Assembly: GCF_000429445.1 (NCBI RefSeq)
Contig: NZ_AUBW01000023.1
Coordinates: forward strand, 40,098-104,097
Direction: 5' to 3'
Origin: Algoriphagus terrigena DSM 22685
GTDB taxonomy: Bacteria; Bacteroidota; Bacteroidia; Cytophagales; Cyclobacteriaceae
Length of the DNA stretch: 64,000 nucleotides
Below are positions 25,980-35,023 of the stretch, piece by piece (the stretch's first letter is position 1; every line of letters begins with the position of its first letter). A program made the position numbers and the translations under genes. Below the pieces are notes generated by a model. That model ran no database searches. It was not told where the DNA came from and worked only from the letters and a program-made list of their open reading frames with translations.

Positions 25980-28609
25980 TGGCTAATAGATCTCCATATC
26001 CTCCCAAGTGGGCAGAGCGCTTTCTTTCTTGGTATTGCCGTCCCGAACTGCTGGAAGACCTTCAGGGAGACCTCAACGAATATTTCGACAGGAACTTGAA
26101 AAAGAAGGGTGTCCGAAAGGCCAGATTTATCTATGTGCTCGATGTCCTGAAGTTTTTCCGTCCCTACACCATCCGCAAACCTGAAATTCTAAATCTACTT
26201 ATCAACTTTCTTATGCTGGGTTCCTACATCAAAACTTCGCGGCGAAACCTTGTCCGCAACAAACTGTTTTCCGGTATCAACATCTTTGGACTGGGAGTCA
26301 GCATGTCGGTCGGGCTGCTGATGATTGCCATGCTTGTGGACTTGTATTCCTATGATCGCTTCCATGTCAACCACGACAGGATTTACCGCCTCATCAGCCG
26401 CTTTGAGCAAAATGGGCATTCGAATTCAAATTTCTTTGCCACTTCCTCATTGAAGGCTGGAACATCCATCAAAGAATCGGTGAATGGGGTGCAGGACGTT
26501 GCATTGCTTAAAGATGGTTTTTCTGGTGATCTGGAATCGGCAGATAAAAAACTGCCGATAAAAGGGTACTGGGCAAATGAATCATTCTTTGACGTTTTCT
26601 CCTTTGAGCTGGTTCAGGGCAATCCGGCCACTGCATTGTTGGAGCCGTTTCAGGTGGTTCTCACGGAGAGTTCCGCACTTAAACTCTTCGGCACGACCCA
26701 AGCCTTGGGCATGGAGGTAGGGCGTGAGGATCGGGCGTACGTGGTGACGGGAGTCATGAAGGACCCGCCGGTTTTTTCACACATCAAGTTTGAAATGCTC
26801 GGATCGCTCAGGTCCCTGGAAGTCATAAATCAGGATAATCCTGATCTGATGAAGTGGGACAACATCTGGGATACCTGGTCTTACCTGCTCCTGGATAAGG
26901 ACGCGGATGCAGCCAAGATGAAAGCGAGTTTGGATCAATTCAGCGCCCAGGAAGACAAAACCGTCCAAAACACCCACATCGAGCTTGACCTCCAACCGCT
27001 GAGTGATATCATGGTAGGTGAGAACCTTGCCAATCAGATTGGCCCGACGCTTGGAAGTACCGTGCTTCGGATATTTATCGCCCTGACCATTGTATTGTTG
27101 TTGTCGGCCTGTTTCAATTATACCAATCTCTCAGTGGCACGGGCAATGGGCAGATCCAAGGAAGTCGGAATCCGAAAAACTATCGGGGCATTTAAGAGTC
27201 AGATTGTGGGGCAGTTTATTATCGAGTCAGTCATCATTTCCCTATTGGCTCTTGGATTCTCGCTGGTGCTGTTCTTCTTGATCCGTCCCCATTTCCTGAG
27301 TATGGAAGCTTCTCTGCAACACCTTTTGCGACTCGACCTTTCCCCAGTACTGGTGTTCTTTTTCGTAGCCTTCGCGGTGTTCATTGGCATAGCCGCAGGA
27401 GTGATCCCGGCGGTTTCTTTTTCCCGGATCAATACAATCGCTGCTGTCAAAAATATGATGTCATCACCGGGAGTGAAGGGAATATCCATGCGCAAAGCCC
27501 TGATTGTGTTCCAATACAGCATCTCGATAATTGCGATCACGGCCACACTGATCATCTTCAAACAGTACAAGCATTTTATCCATTACGATCTCGGCTTCAG
27601 CACTGAGAATGTACTCAATATCCGACTTCAGGGCAACGGCGCCGACTTGTTGAGAAACGAACTCAACAAACTCGCAGAGGTCCAGGAAATATCACAGTCA
27701 ATGCTGATTTCCGGGATAGGGCATTACTCGGGCGTTTCAATGAAAAACCCAAATGATCCACTTGATTCGGCTACTGTCTACTACAACACCGTGGACGAGA
27801 ATTACCTGGCCTTGCATCAGCATCGGCTGCTTGCAGGTACCAATTTCAATCCCAAACCTGTTGATTCTGTTGAGACAGAGGTTATCGTAAATCAGGAAGT
27901 GATCAAGCGGTTCAATATTGCAGACCAACGGGTTCAGGATGTGGTCGGGCAGATGGTCAGCTTAGATGGGAAGGATCTGGTGATTGTAGGGGTTGTTGAA
28001 AACTTTGAGTATGGAAAGGCAAATAACCAAACAGGCAAAGAGGTGGTTTTTCGCTATGCAAACAATAACGCTAACTACCTCAATGTAAAGGTTCAGTCTC
28101 AGGATTTGCCCGCAACCTATGCAAAGATGGAAGCCATCTGGAAACAGCTGGATCCGGCGCATCCCTTTGACGCGAAATTTTACAACCAACAGATTCAAGA
28201 CGGTTTTAAAGGGTTGGAAGCCAGCGTTAAGATCGGCGGATTTCTGTCCTTATTGGTGATTTGTATCTCCTCGATAGGCTTACTGGGTATGGTAGTGTAC
28301 ACTACCGAGCTGCGTATCAAAGAGGTGAGTATCCGTAAAGTGATGGGATCGTCTGAAGTGGGTCTATTGGCACTTTTAAGTAGAAGTTTTGTAAACCTGC
28401 TGACAGTCTCTGCGGTGATTGCTATTCCGGCAACCTATCTGTTTTTCGATAAGATTCTGCTGCCCCAGATCCCCAACTCCCTACCGCTTGAACTGCCCGA
28501 AATGGTTCTGGGAAGTTTCGCTGTGCTGATGGTAGCCTTGCTGATGATTGGTTCGCAGACGCTTAAAGTCGCCCGTACCAATCCTGCCGACGTATTGAAT
28601 CGGGAGTGA
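25979..28609 (+). CDS. MacB/FtsX-type ABC permease with PadR-associated N-terminal domain (second)
   Basis: A permease of 876 residues with the same layout as the one at 22583. The prefix YPPKWAERFLSWYCRPELLEDL is followed by two MacB/FtsX modules; the first FtsX block holds KEVGIRKTIGA and the second KEVSIRKVMGS. Overall similarity to the first copy appears moderate, so the duplication is old. No ATPase gene is adjacent. The ATG at 25979 is preferred over the TTG three bases before it. Confidence 0.93.
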   Translation: MANRSPYPPKWAERFLSWYCRPELLEDLQGDLNEYFDRNLKKKGVRKARFIYVLDVLKFFRPYTIRKPEILNLLINFLMLGSYIKTSRRNLVRNKLFSGINIFGLGVSMSVGLLMIAMLVDLYSYDRFHVNHDRIYRLISRFEQNGHSNSNFFATSSLKAGTSIKESVNGVQDVALLKDGFSGDLESADKKLPIKGYWANESFFDVFSFELVQGNPATALLEPFQVVLTESSALKLFGTTQALGMEVGREDRAYVVTGVMKDPPVFSHIKFEMLGSLRSLEVINQDNPDLMKWDNIWDTWSYLLLDKDADAAKMKASLDQFSAQEDKTVQNTHIELDLQPLSDIMVGENLANQIGPTLGSTVLRIFIALTIVLLLSACFNYTNLSVARAMGRSKEVGIRKTIGAFKSQIVGQFIIESVIISLLALGFSLVLFFLIRPHFLSMEASLQHLLRLDLSPVLVFFFVAFAVFIGIAAGVIPAVSFSRINTIAAVKNMMSSPGVKGISMRKALIVFQYSISIIAITATLIIFKQYKHFIHYDLGFSTENVLNIRLQGNGADLLRNELNKLAEVQEISQSMLISGIGHYSGVSMKNPNDPLDSATVYYNTVDENYLALHQHRLLAGTNFNPKPVDSVETEVIVNQEVIKRFNIADQRVQDVVGQMVSLDGKDLVIVGVVENFEYGKANNQTGKEVVFRYANNNANYLNVKVQSQDLPATYAKMEAIWKQLDPAHPFDAKFYNQQIQDGFKGLEASVKIGGFLSLLVICISSIGLLGMVVYTTELRIKEVSIRKVMGSSEVGLLALLSRSFVNLLTVSAVIAIPATYLFFDKILLPQIPNSLPLELPEMVLGSFAVLMVALLMIGSQTLKVARTNPADVLNRE

Positions 28610-28690
28610 TCGGAAAAGTTAACTGGTAAATTGCGAGAGGAACCAAAAAAGGTGTTGTAGGGGAAAAGGAAAGAACGGGAGACTGACGTG

Positions 28691-29953
28691 TCATTCGGCC
28701 GCCCAGACCTTTTCACCCGACACCAAACGGGTGTTTCTCACTCCGCCCGGGCCTTCAAAGCGGTATTGCACGCCCACGATCTCGATTGCAGGATTGGCGA
28801 TGTGGTTTTGGTAGACAAGCTTCCCATTGGCGTAGAAACGAATCTCACGGTCCACACACGTGACTTTGACCTTGACCCAATCGTTCAGCTCGCTGCCAAG
28901 ACCACTCAGGTCTTCCTCCCGACTGTTTGTCCCCACTCCAAAGCCTCCCAAAAAAAGATCTCCCACGCATTCGGGACGGGAAAGTGCCATGATCAGGATG
29001 TCATTTTTGGCCTGCAGATAGATGTCAACCCGCTGACAGGCCGCCTTGCCCTCCGAAAAGCCTGACCTGACTTCGGTTTCAAATTCGAAATTGTCGGTAT
29101 AGAAGCCTTGCAGGTTGGCCTGGTTATAGAGTCTGACTTCTGGCAAGTCCGGATGAAGGCTCAGGTTATACCGCTGAAGCAAATCCTCGCTGACCTCGAT
29201 AGCCCCGGCTTTGGCAATCTCTGCCTTTTCAAAATAAAGGGGCCGTTCGCCCCATGGCGCAGTGACGAGCCCCAGCCAGCCGTCGGTCATGATCTGTATG
29301 TCATGCTCTTTGAGTACCTGCTCACCTGCCATCAGCTTGGCTCTGAAGTAGCCGGGATAGTAATAGATGGAGGAGTGATGGCGGGCGTTTTTGTCAATGG
29401 CATACTTACGGCGGACGTCCCAAGTCTGGCTGATGAAGGCAGAGTCCGAATCCTTAATCCCGGACGCTTCATAGTCAAAGATCACCGAATTGGGCAGCCC
29501 ACTGGAAAGGACAGTCTTGGAAGAAAAAGTGAAGTCTGCCGGATCGTATCTCGGCATCGATTTCCAGTAGATCAGCGCGAACACCACCAGCACCACCGAG
29601 ATCCCGGAGAAAAGATAACCTCTCAGTGGCAGGATTCTCTTACGAATCGGGACCGTTGGTTTATGTTCCAGAGGCTCCACCTTTTGTCCCGTTTTCCCCG
29701 TCGAGTTTTCAAACTGCCGCCAGTCGGCAAAGCCCGCGAATACAGCCAGGGCATTGAGCGTGGAGATGGAAGGACTGCTGCTGTACTTTACCTTTCCGAA
29801 AAACCGCTTTAAGGTCGATACGCTCAGGCTTACCGAAGTCACGTTCAGGATTTCCTCACTGAGTTTCTCAAAATCATAATTGGTCCAGTCCTCGGCCGAT
29901 CCCCTGGCTAGACGTTCCTCAACGGTATCTTTCAGTCTTTCAGCAGCTTGCAT
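28691..29953 (-). CDS. Membrane-anchored protein with N-terminal helical domain and lectin-like C-terminus
   Basis: Not a named family I know. The 420 residues comprise a soluble helical region (about 1-75, with VSLSVSTLKRFFGKV, a pattern that could be a DNA-binding helix pair), a membrane helix (about 110-130), then an extracytoplasmic part. The final 130 residues look like a concanavalin/LamG-type beta-sandwich (VDIYLQAKNDI, WVKVKVTCVDREIRFYANGK). It could be a one-piece sensor linking an outside ligand to the cytoplasm. It is divergent from a second lectin-like gene at 30340. Confidence 0.65.
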   Translation of the reverse strand: MQAAERLKDTVEERLARGSAEDWTNYDFEKLSEEILNVTSVSLSVSTLKRFFGKVKYSSSPSISTLNALAVFAGFADWRQFENSTGKTGQKVEPLEHKPTVPIRKRILPLRGYLFSGISVVLVVFALIYWKSMPRYDPADFTFSSKTVLSSGLPNSVIFDYEASGIKDSDSAFISQTWDVRRKYAIDKNARHHSSIYYYPGYFRAKLMAGEQVLKEHDIQIMTDGWLGLVTAPWGERPLYFEKAEIAKAGAIEVSEDLLQRYNLSLHPDLPEVRLYNQANLQGFYTDNFEFETEVRSGFSEGKAACQRVDIYLQAKNDILIMALSRPECVGDLFLGGFGVGTNSREEDLSGLGSELNDWVKVKVTCVDREIRFYANGKLVYQNHIANPAIEIVGVQYRFEGPGGVRNTRLVSGEKVWAAE

Positions 29954-29972
29954 AGTGGTTTAGGCTTTCAAA

Positions 29973-29980
29973 CAAAGCTA
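29973..29980 (-). promoter_or_regulatory. TAGCTTTG -7 box before the gene at 28691-29953
   Basis: On the minus strand this reads TAGCTTTG, an exact TAnnTTTG match, 19 bases before the ATG at 29953. No TTG is evident at the usual -33 distance. Confidence 0.4.
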
Positions 29981-30133
29981 TTCATTTTCCGGAAGCATGA
30001 TAGCGCATTTCTTGGGGATATGCGGTAGCCAAACGATGGCATCTCAGGATTGAAACAAACTTGAACTGTTTTTGAACAAGCGGTTTCACCGTTCTCAGGA
30101 CACTTTGCAGGCATTCCATGAAAACAAAAACCA

Positions 30134-30339
30134 ATGAAATCGAGCATAACCCAAAGCGGCAAACAGAGGGATGATTATGGTCAAGGCGAGATTCCATGTG
30201 GCCTTAAAGAAAAAATATAGACACATAAAATCGAGCATAACCCAAAGCGGCAAACAGAGGGATGATTATGGTCAAGGCGAGATTCCCCCGAAAAAAATCG
30301 GGACAGGCTATGTGGCCGCAAAGCAAAAATTATAAACAC
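30134..30339 (+). repeat. Two tandem copies of a dispersed start-codon element
   Basis: Copy 1 starts at 30134 (ATGAAATCGAGCAT) and copy 2 at about 30225; the period is 91 bases. The 59 bases 30137-30195 and 30228-30286 are identical. Copy 2 has 23 more bases (30287-30309), which form a CCCGA/TCGGG hairpin and end in ACAGGCT. Both then read ATGTGGCC and an A/T-rich tail of about 22 bases before an ATG-like position. The real gene start, ATGAAA at 30340, closes the array. A third, diverged copy is at 61431. Copy 1 also encodes a 28-codon upstream frame (ATG 30134 to TAG 30218-30220). Confidence 0.85.
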
Positions 30340-31722
30340 ATGAAAAAGCGAATGATGTTGATCGGCATGCTGCTTCCCCTCTGGGGCGCATACAGCCAGA
30401 CGGGCACTGTTCCGATGAGCCCGGAGAGTTTTGAATTCACACCCGGGACAGTTGAATTTGTCACCTTCAAAGACCGGCCCAGTATAAAGCTGGCAGCCAA
30501 TTCTGGCCAGGTCGTAATCAAGGGACTTAACTTCAAGGACGGCACCATCGAGTTTGACGTCGAATCGATCTTGCCCGGCTTTGCACAGTCGGTGTATTTC
30601 CACAAACGCGACGAAAAAGAGCAAGAGATTGTATATCTCAGAGTTGCCAATGCCGGCGATACCCTGGCCAATGAAGCCGTCCAATATTGCCCGTATATTG
30701 ACGGTGTAAATATGTGGGACATGTACCCCAACTATCAGGCGCCTGCTCCGATCAAAAAGGGCGACTGGAACCATATCAAGCTGGTGATCCACGGGAAAAG
30801 GATGCAAGTCTACGTCAATGGCGACACCTGGCCCGTGTTGGACATTCCCAAACTGGAAGGAATCTATGGAGAAGGTGGAGTGTCCTTTGAGGGAGCTTCC
30901 TACATCTCCAATATCAGCGTCAGACCGGAAGACACTGGGAATCTTTCTCCCGAAGAGGGTCCGGATTTGACCCGCCACCAATCCAACTACCTCCGGGAAT
31001 GGGCTCTTACGGAGCCAGTGGTGCTGGAGTCAGGCCGGGAGGCTACCCGTGAGCAACTGCTAGATGGTGACCTTTACAAGGATGTAATCACTGCCGAGAG
31101 AGAAGGTCTGATCAACCTCACCCGGAAGTTTGGAATGAATCAGGAAAGAAAGGTGGTTTGGCTCAAAGCTGTGATAGAGAGTGCCTCAGCCCAAGGCAAT
31201 TTTCTTGACCTGGGATTCAGCGACGAGGTATGGGTTTTTTTGAACGGGCAGATGGTCTGGGTGGACAAGAACCTCTTCCAACAGGGTGCAGGAAAATATC
31301 CCAAAGGAAGAATTTCAGTTGCCAACACACGCGTCCCGCTCAATCTGAAACCCGGAAAAAATGAGGTCACGCTGGCAGTTGCAAATGATTTCTATGGCTG
31401 GGGAGTCATCGCTCGTCTTGGAAGTACCGATGGAATCCTGGCGATCGGTAAATTCACCCCACCGCCGGTAGTCCCTATTGAAGACATTAACCAGTATCTG
31501 GGGAGCTATTCCAGTAAAATGGCTCCTGTTAAACTGACGCTTACCTCAGAGAACGGCATCCTCATGGCCAAGGCCGGTGACCAGCCGGATCTTGCCCTCA
31601 GCTACCGCGGAAACCATCACTTTGAGAATATAAAGGAAAACATCAAGCTGACCTTTCATCCAGACCAGAACACGCTGATTCTGATTTCAGGCGGCCAGGA
31701 ATATGAATTCACAAAGGAATGA
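30340..31722 (+). CDS. Exported protein with lectin-like (LamG/DUF1080-type) domain
   Basis: A 460-residue protein with a signal peptide (MKKRMMLIGMLLPLWGAYSQ). Residues about 25-205 form a concanavalin-like beta-sandwich (FKDGTIEFDVESILPGFAQS, DWNHIKLVIHGKRMQVYVNG, VSFEGASYISNISV). The middle (about 225-380) resembles a carbohydrate-binding jelly-roll, and the last 70 residues form a small separate beta domain. The function is unknown; binding or processing of a glycan is plausible. The frame opens at 30262 inside the repeat, but the ATG at 30340 starts the signal peptide. Confidence 0.75.
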   Translation: MKKRMMLIGMLLPLWGAYSQTGTVPMSPESFEFTPGTVEFVTFKDRPSIKLAANSGQVVIKGLNFKDGTIEFDVESILPGFAQSVYFHKRDEKEQEIVYLRVANAGDTLANEAVQYCPYIDGVNMWDMYPNYQAPAPIKKGDWNHIKLVIHGKRMQVYVNGDTWPVLDIPKLEGIYGEGGVSFEGASYISNISVRPEDTGNLSPEEGPDLTRHQSNYLREWALTEPVVLESGREATREQLLDGDLYKDVITAEREGLINLTRKFGMNQERKVVWLKAVIESASAQGNFLDLGFSDEVWVFLNGQMVWVDKNLFQQGAGKYPKGRISVANTRVPLNLKPGKNEVTLAVANDFYGWGVIARLGSTDGILAIGKFTPPPVVPIEDINQYLGSYSSKMAPVKLTLTSENGILMAKAGDQPDLALSYRGNHHFENIKENIKLTFHPDQNTLILISGGQEYEFTKE

Positions 31723-32112
31723 GATGGTAAGAGGGTGGGGTGTGGCATCTTCCGATAATTTTCCGTGACTTGGATGATGCCACATAAAACTGTTGGCCTT
31801 CGCTTGATGATACAAGTCCTTCCACTTTCCACCCACCGTCTCCCTCGTTTTATTGCCTGCTCGGCTCAGATCTGGAAAAGGATCCGGGAGAAATCAATGT
31901 TCTCTCCCAGCAATTCCCGGGGATCCGGTATTCATTGATCAGGGACTGGCAGAATCCTCCCCCTTCTCGATGTAGGACTTAAAACCCAACTCAATCCCTA
32001 CTCGAACCGGAGTGGTCGGATAAAACGAAAGGGCTGAAACCGTCCCCAAAGCAATCGGTGCCGATGATGGTTATCCAGTCTGATTCCGAGGGCGCAGCTT
32101 AGAGCTTTTTGA
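31723..32112. other. Gene-free stretch with one inverted repeat
   Basis: No intact gene. TGTGGCATC (31741-31749) pairs with GATGCCACA (31776-31784), a 9-bp stem with a 26-base loop just after the gene ending at 31722. There is no T-run, so termination is uncertain. The rest may be decayed DNA from the element whose recombinase remnant follows. Confidence 0.45.
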
Positions 32113-32703
32113 AAAAAGACTGACCTTGCCTACTACCACTGCACCGCAAAATGTGGCGTCAGGTTTAAAGCAAAAGACGTAAATGAGGCTTTCCTTAAAA
32201 AACTCTCCGAGTTCAAACCAAAACCAGGGTTGAAAGAAGTTTACAAAATCATTTTTGAGGAGGTTGGTAACCGGCTGAATGGAACTGCTGTTTTAGAGCA
32301 GAAGAAGCACCAAAAAGAGATTGGAGATCTGAATTCAAAGTTGGCTAAAGCAAGGGATCTATTGATCAAGGGTGATATCTCCAGAGATGACTACAGGGAA
32401 GTGAAAAAGACTTGCAGCGAGGAGACTTTTTTTGCTGGAAACCCACCTGGACAACATCGAACCAAATTCCGACAAAGAACTGAGTAAAAATTTTACAAAA
32501 GCCCTTTCAGTGGCTGGAAAGCTGGATTTCCTTTTTTCGAAAGGAGACTTAGGTCAAAAAAGGAGGATAGTTGGTTCGATCTTCCTTGAAAATATCACCT
32601 TTGAGGGTTAAAAAATCGAAACTGTCGAATTAACGAAGTAGTCGATCTTATCTATTTGTTTAACAATGAGTTAAAGACCAAAAAAATGGGCAAAGTCGAT
32701 TAA
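32113..32703 (+). pseudogene. Remnant of a serine recombinase (C-terminal half)
   Basis: The conceptual protein begins after an in-frame TGA. It shows the recombinase zinc ribbon (YYHCTAKCGVRFKAKDVNEA), the coiled-coil (KEIGDLNSKLAKARDLLIKG, DISRDDYREVKK) and the C-terminal blocks KRRIVGSIFLENITFEG and INEVVDLIYLFNNELK. To read it all one must shift frame near the T-run around 32425, pass a stop after ITFEG and shift again near 32630. The N-terminal catalytic domain is missing. It is dead. Its last codons lie inside the tRNA terminator hairpin, ending at TAA 32701-32703. Confidence 0.85.
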
Positions 32704-32717
32704 AAACGACTTTGCCC
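32679..32717 (-). terminator. Rho-independent terminator of the tRNA gene
   Basis: GGGCAAAGTCG (32688-32698) and CGACTTTGCCC (32707-32717) form an 11-bp stem with an 8-base loop. On the minus strand the stem is followed by T-run 32679-32686 interrupted only by one base near the stem. It lies 8 bases after the 3' end of the tRNA. Confidence 0.85.
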
Positions 32718-32724
32718 AGATGGG

Positions 32725-32798
32725 TGGGCCCACTTGGAATCGAACCAAGCACCTACTGATTATGAGTCAGTTGCTCTAACCGAATGAGCTATAGGCCC
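32725..32798 (-). tRNA. tRNA with CAU anticodon (Met or lysidine-type Ile2)
   Basis: A complete 74-base cloverleaf on the minus strand. The acceptor stem is GGGCCTA/TGGGCCC, the D-arm AGCTCATTCGGTTAGAGC, the anticodon arm CTGACTCATAATCAG with CAT, and the T-arm CTTGGTTCGATTCCAAG. CCA is not encoded (ACCC follows the stem). A CAU anticodon can belong to elongator Met or to the Ile tRNA modified to lysidine; sequence alone does not settle it. An initiator tRNA is unlikely because the acceptor starts with a normal G-C pair. Confidence 0.95.
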
Positions 32799-32956
32799 GG
32801 AAATTCCAGTGCTTTTTTCTCCTCAATTTGCAAACTTTTGGTCCATTCAAGAGAGCACTTCAAAACCCCTGTTTTTGGGCTCCAAAGAGCCCTCTACCTT
32901 GGTTTTGGGAGTGCAATGTTACATATTTGAGTTCAAATACACAACCACGAATACGA

Positions 32957-33586
32957 ATGAAAAATGCCCCTGATGCCGACTTTTTGATCTTTGATTTGGG
33001 CAATGTGATTATCGATTTGGACTACAATCGGGCATTTGATCTGATCAGGGCAGAGGTTCCTGCCATGCACCATTCCAAGGTTGATATCTTTTATCTGACT
33101 GACTTTCATAAGGCTTATGAGAAAGGAGAGATCGATTCTCCGACGTTTAGAGATGCGGTTCGAACATACTTCGAACAAGTCTGGGACGACCAAAAGGTCG
33201 ACAGACTATGGAATAGCATTCTCGGGAAAATCCCTCAAAAAAGACTGGACCTGATTGCCAAACTGAAAGAAAACTATCAATTGGCGGTGCTGAGCAATAC
33301 CAATGCGATCCATATTGATGCGGTCTACGAGATGCTGAAGACTGATCATCAGATGGATCGTTTTGAGCCGCTCTTTGACCGAATCTTCTACAGTCACGAG
33401 ATGGGACTGGCTAAGCCGTCCACTGAAATCTATCAAAGCATGTTGACGGAACTTGGCACAACTGCTGATCGGGTGATTTTTTTCGATGATCTGGATGCCA
33501 ATGTCAAGGGAGCGGCTTCTATTGGCATCAACGCGATCCAAGTGACTGGTCCGAATGTGATCTTTGACTTTTTCGGTCATGTATAA
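32957..33586 (+). CDS. HAD-superfamily hydrolase
   Basis: A 209-residue HAD-IA type phosphatase. The nucleophile motif is FDLGNVIIDLD with D13; motif II is AVLSNTNA, and the end has GLAKPSTEIYQ and RVIFFDDLDANVKGA with the metal-binding Asp pair. It resembles the YihX-like phosphatase/haloacid-dehalogenase group; the substrate is unknown. The ATG at 32957 is chosen because a longer frame from 32828 adds no conserved sequence. Its end overlaps the next gene by 8 bases. Confidence 0.92.
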   Translation: MKNAPDADFLIFDLGNVIIDLDYNRAFDLIRAEVPAMHHSKVDIFYLTDFHKAYEKGEIDSPTFRDAVRTYFEQVWDDQKVDRLWNSILGKIPQKRLDLIAKLKENYQLAVLSNTNAIHIDAVYEMLKTDHQMDRFEPLFDRIFYSHEMGLAKPSTEIYQSMLTELGTTADRVIFFDDLDANVKGAASIGINAIQVTGPNVIFDFFGHV

Positions 33587-34688
33587 GCCGAAAGAGTACC
33601 TCATCCACGGACTGCTCTTGCTTTTCACGCTCATCACGACCACCTTGGCGGGAGGCGAATGGGTCTATGGAAAGTCGGTTATCGGTGATGGCGAGTCGCT
33701 TTTGACCTGGGAATATTTCGTCAAGTCTATGGCATTTTCGATCCCATTCATCGGGATTCTGTTGATTCATGAGCTGGGACATTTGTTGACCTCGATCTAC
33801 CATCGGGTGAAATGCAGTCTGCCTTTTTTTCTTCCTGTTTGGCTGGGATTTATCGGCGTGCCGTCAATCGGCACTTTTGGAGCTGTTATCCGTATAAAAG
33901 GCTTTGTCAACAGCCGTAAGAAATTCTTTGATATTGGCGTAGCAGGGCCGATCGCGGGCTTCGTGGTGGCGCTGGTTGTGCTGGTGTATGGATTTACGAC
34001 TTTGCCGCCTGCGGAGTACATCTATTCGGTACATCCCGAATATGCAGATCCGGATTTCAAAGGATACGGCGAAGACGTGATGGATTTTGAGCTGGGCGGT
34101 AACCTCCTTTTTTGGGGAATGGGGGAGCTCTTGGCAGACGTTGATCGCATGCCTGCGATGTCTGAGGTGATTCACTATCCCTACCTCTTTGCTGGCTACT
34201 TGGCGCTGTTCTTTACTGCTTTCAATTTGTTTCCAATCGGTCAACTGGATGGAGGACACGTCGTATTCGGACTGTTTCCCAAGCACCATGGATGGATTTC
34301 CATCGCGGTCTTCACACTTTTCCTGGCGTATGCCGGGATGGGAGTGATCCGGCCCAATATGCCCTTGGAGGAGCTTATGCTTAGTATTCCGCTTTATGTG
34401 GGATTTCTGTATCTCTGCTATTCGAGAACGGATTTTTCGGTTCAGACTAAACTCACCCTTGCACTTTCATTGGCTGCTGGACAATACCTGGTGGCCTTTT
34501 TAAAACCGGAATGGGAAGGCTATCAGGGCTGGCTTTTATATGCTTTTCTTTTGGGAAGATTCATGGGGCTTAAGCACCCTGAAGTGTCCGGAACCAAGGA
34601 GATGGATTGGAAAAGGAAATGCGTAGGATGGCTCGCTATTCTGATCTTTGCCCTGTGCTTTTCACCTCGGCCATTTATCTTTTCCTAA
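33579..34688 (+). CDS. Site-2 protease family (M50) membrane metalloprotease
   Basis: A 369-residue polytopic protein. The zinc-binding motif HELGH is at residues 64-68 in a membrane helix, and the third ligand motif is NLFPIGQLDGGH. The layout fits M50 intramembrane proteases that cut within the bilayer. No PDZ domain is seen. It starts at an ATG that overlaps the HAD stop (ATGTATAA), so the two are translationally coupled. The substrate is unknown. Confidence 0.92.
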   Translation: MYKPKEYLIHGLLLLFTLITTTLAGGEWVYGKSVIGDGESLLTWEYFVKSMAFSIPFIGILLIHELGHLLTSIYHRVKCSLPFFLPVWLGFIGVPSIGTFGAVIRIKGFVNSRKKFFDIGVAGPIAGFVVALVVLVYGFTTLPPAEYIYSVHPEYADPDFKGYGEDVMDFELGGNLLFWGMGELLADVDRMPAMSEVIHYPYLFAGYLALFFTAFNLFPIGQLDGGHVVFGLFPKHHGWISIAVFTLFLAYAGMGVIRPNMPLEELMLSIPLYVGFLYLCYSRTDFSVQTKLTLALSLAAGQYLVAFLKPEWEGYQGWLLYAFLLGRFMGLKHPEVSGTKEMDWKRKCVGWLAILIFALCFSPRPFIFS

Positions 34689-34722
34689 AAAAAAGCCGGA
34701 GATCAATCCGGCTTAATATTCT
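34687..34722. terminator. Bidirectional terminator between convergent genes
   Basis: AAGCCGG (34693-34699) and CCGGCTT (34708-34714) form a 7-bp stem with an 8-base loop. There is an A-run on the left and a T-rich stretch on the right, so it can stop both the M50 gene and the rhodanese gene. Confidence 0.8.
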
Positions 34723-34725
34723 TTT

Positions 34726-35022
34726 TTAAAGGGCTCGATAGGCTAAAATTCCCCCGGTTACATTCCGTACCTGACTGAATCCTTTGCTTTCCATAAACTT
34801 CTTCGCATTGCCGCTTCGCGCTCCTGATCGGCAGTGGACGACGATCTCTTCGTCCTTGTAGTCGGCTATCTCACTGATTCGATGGGGAAGCTCGCCCAGT
34901 GGGATGTTTTCTGCTCCAAGATTATCTTCTTCGTATTCCCATTCTTCTCTCACGTCGAGAAAGTGGAATTTTTCCCCCCTGTCCAGGCGGTCTTTCAATT
35001 CGGAAACGGTGATATCTTCCAT
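34726..35022 (-). CDS. Rhodanese-like domain protein
   Basis: A 98-residue single rhodanese domain. The active-site loop is HCRSGARS with the sulphur-carrying C64, and DVREEWEY is the usual first motif. It is a small cytoplasmic sulphurtransferase of GlpE/PspE type; acceptor unknown. It is one base after the stop of the T9SS protein gene, last in a minus-strand unit of three genes. Confidence 0.94.
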   Translation of the reverse strand: MEDITVSELKDRLDRGEKFHFLDVREEWEYEEDNLGAENIPLGELPHRISEIADYKDEEIVVHCRSGARSGNAKKFMESKGFSQVRNVTGGILAYRAL

Positions 35023-35023
35023 G

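Noticed and set aside
30181..30981. 266-aa minus-strand frame over the repeat and the lectin-like gene
   Set aside because: The plus-strand gene has a signal peptide and recognisable fold; the minus frame only reads through the repeat.
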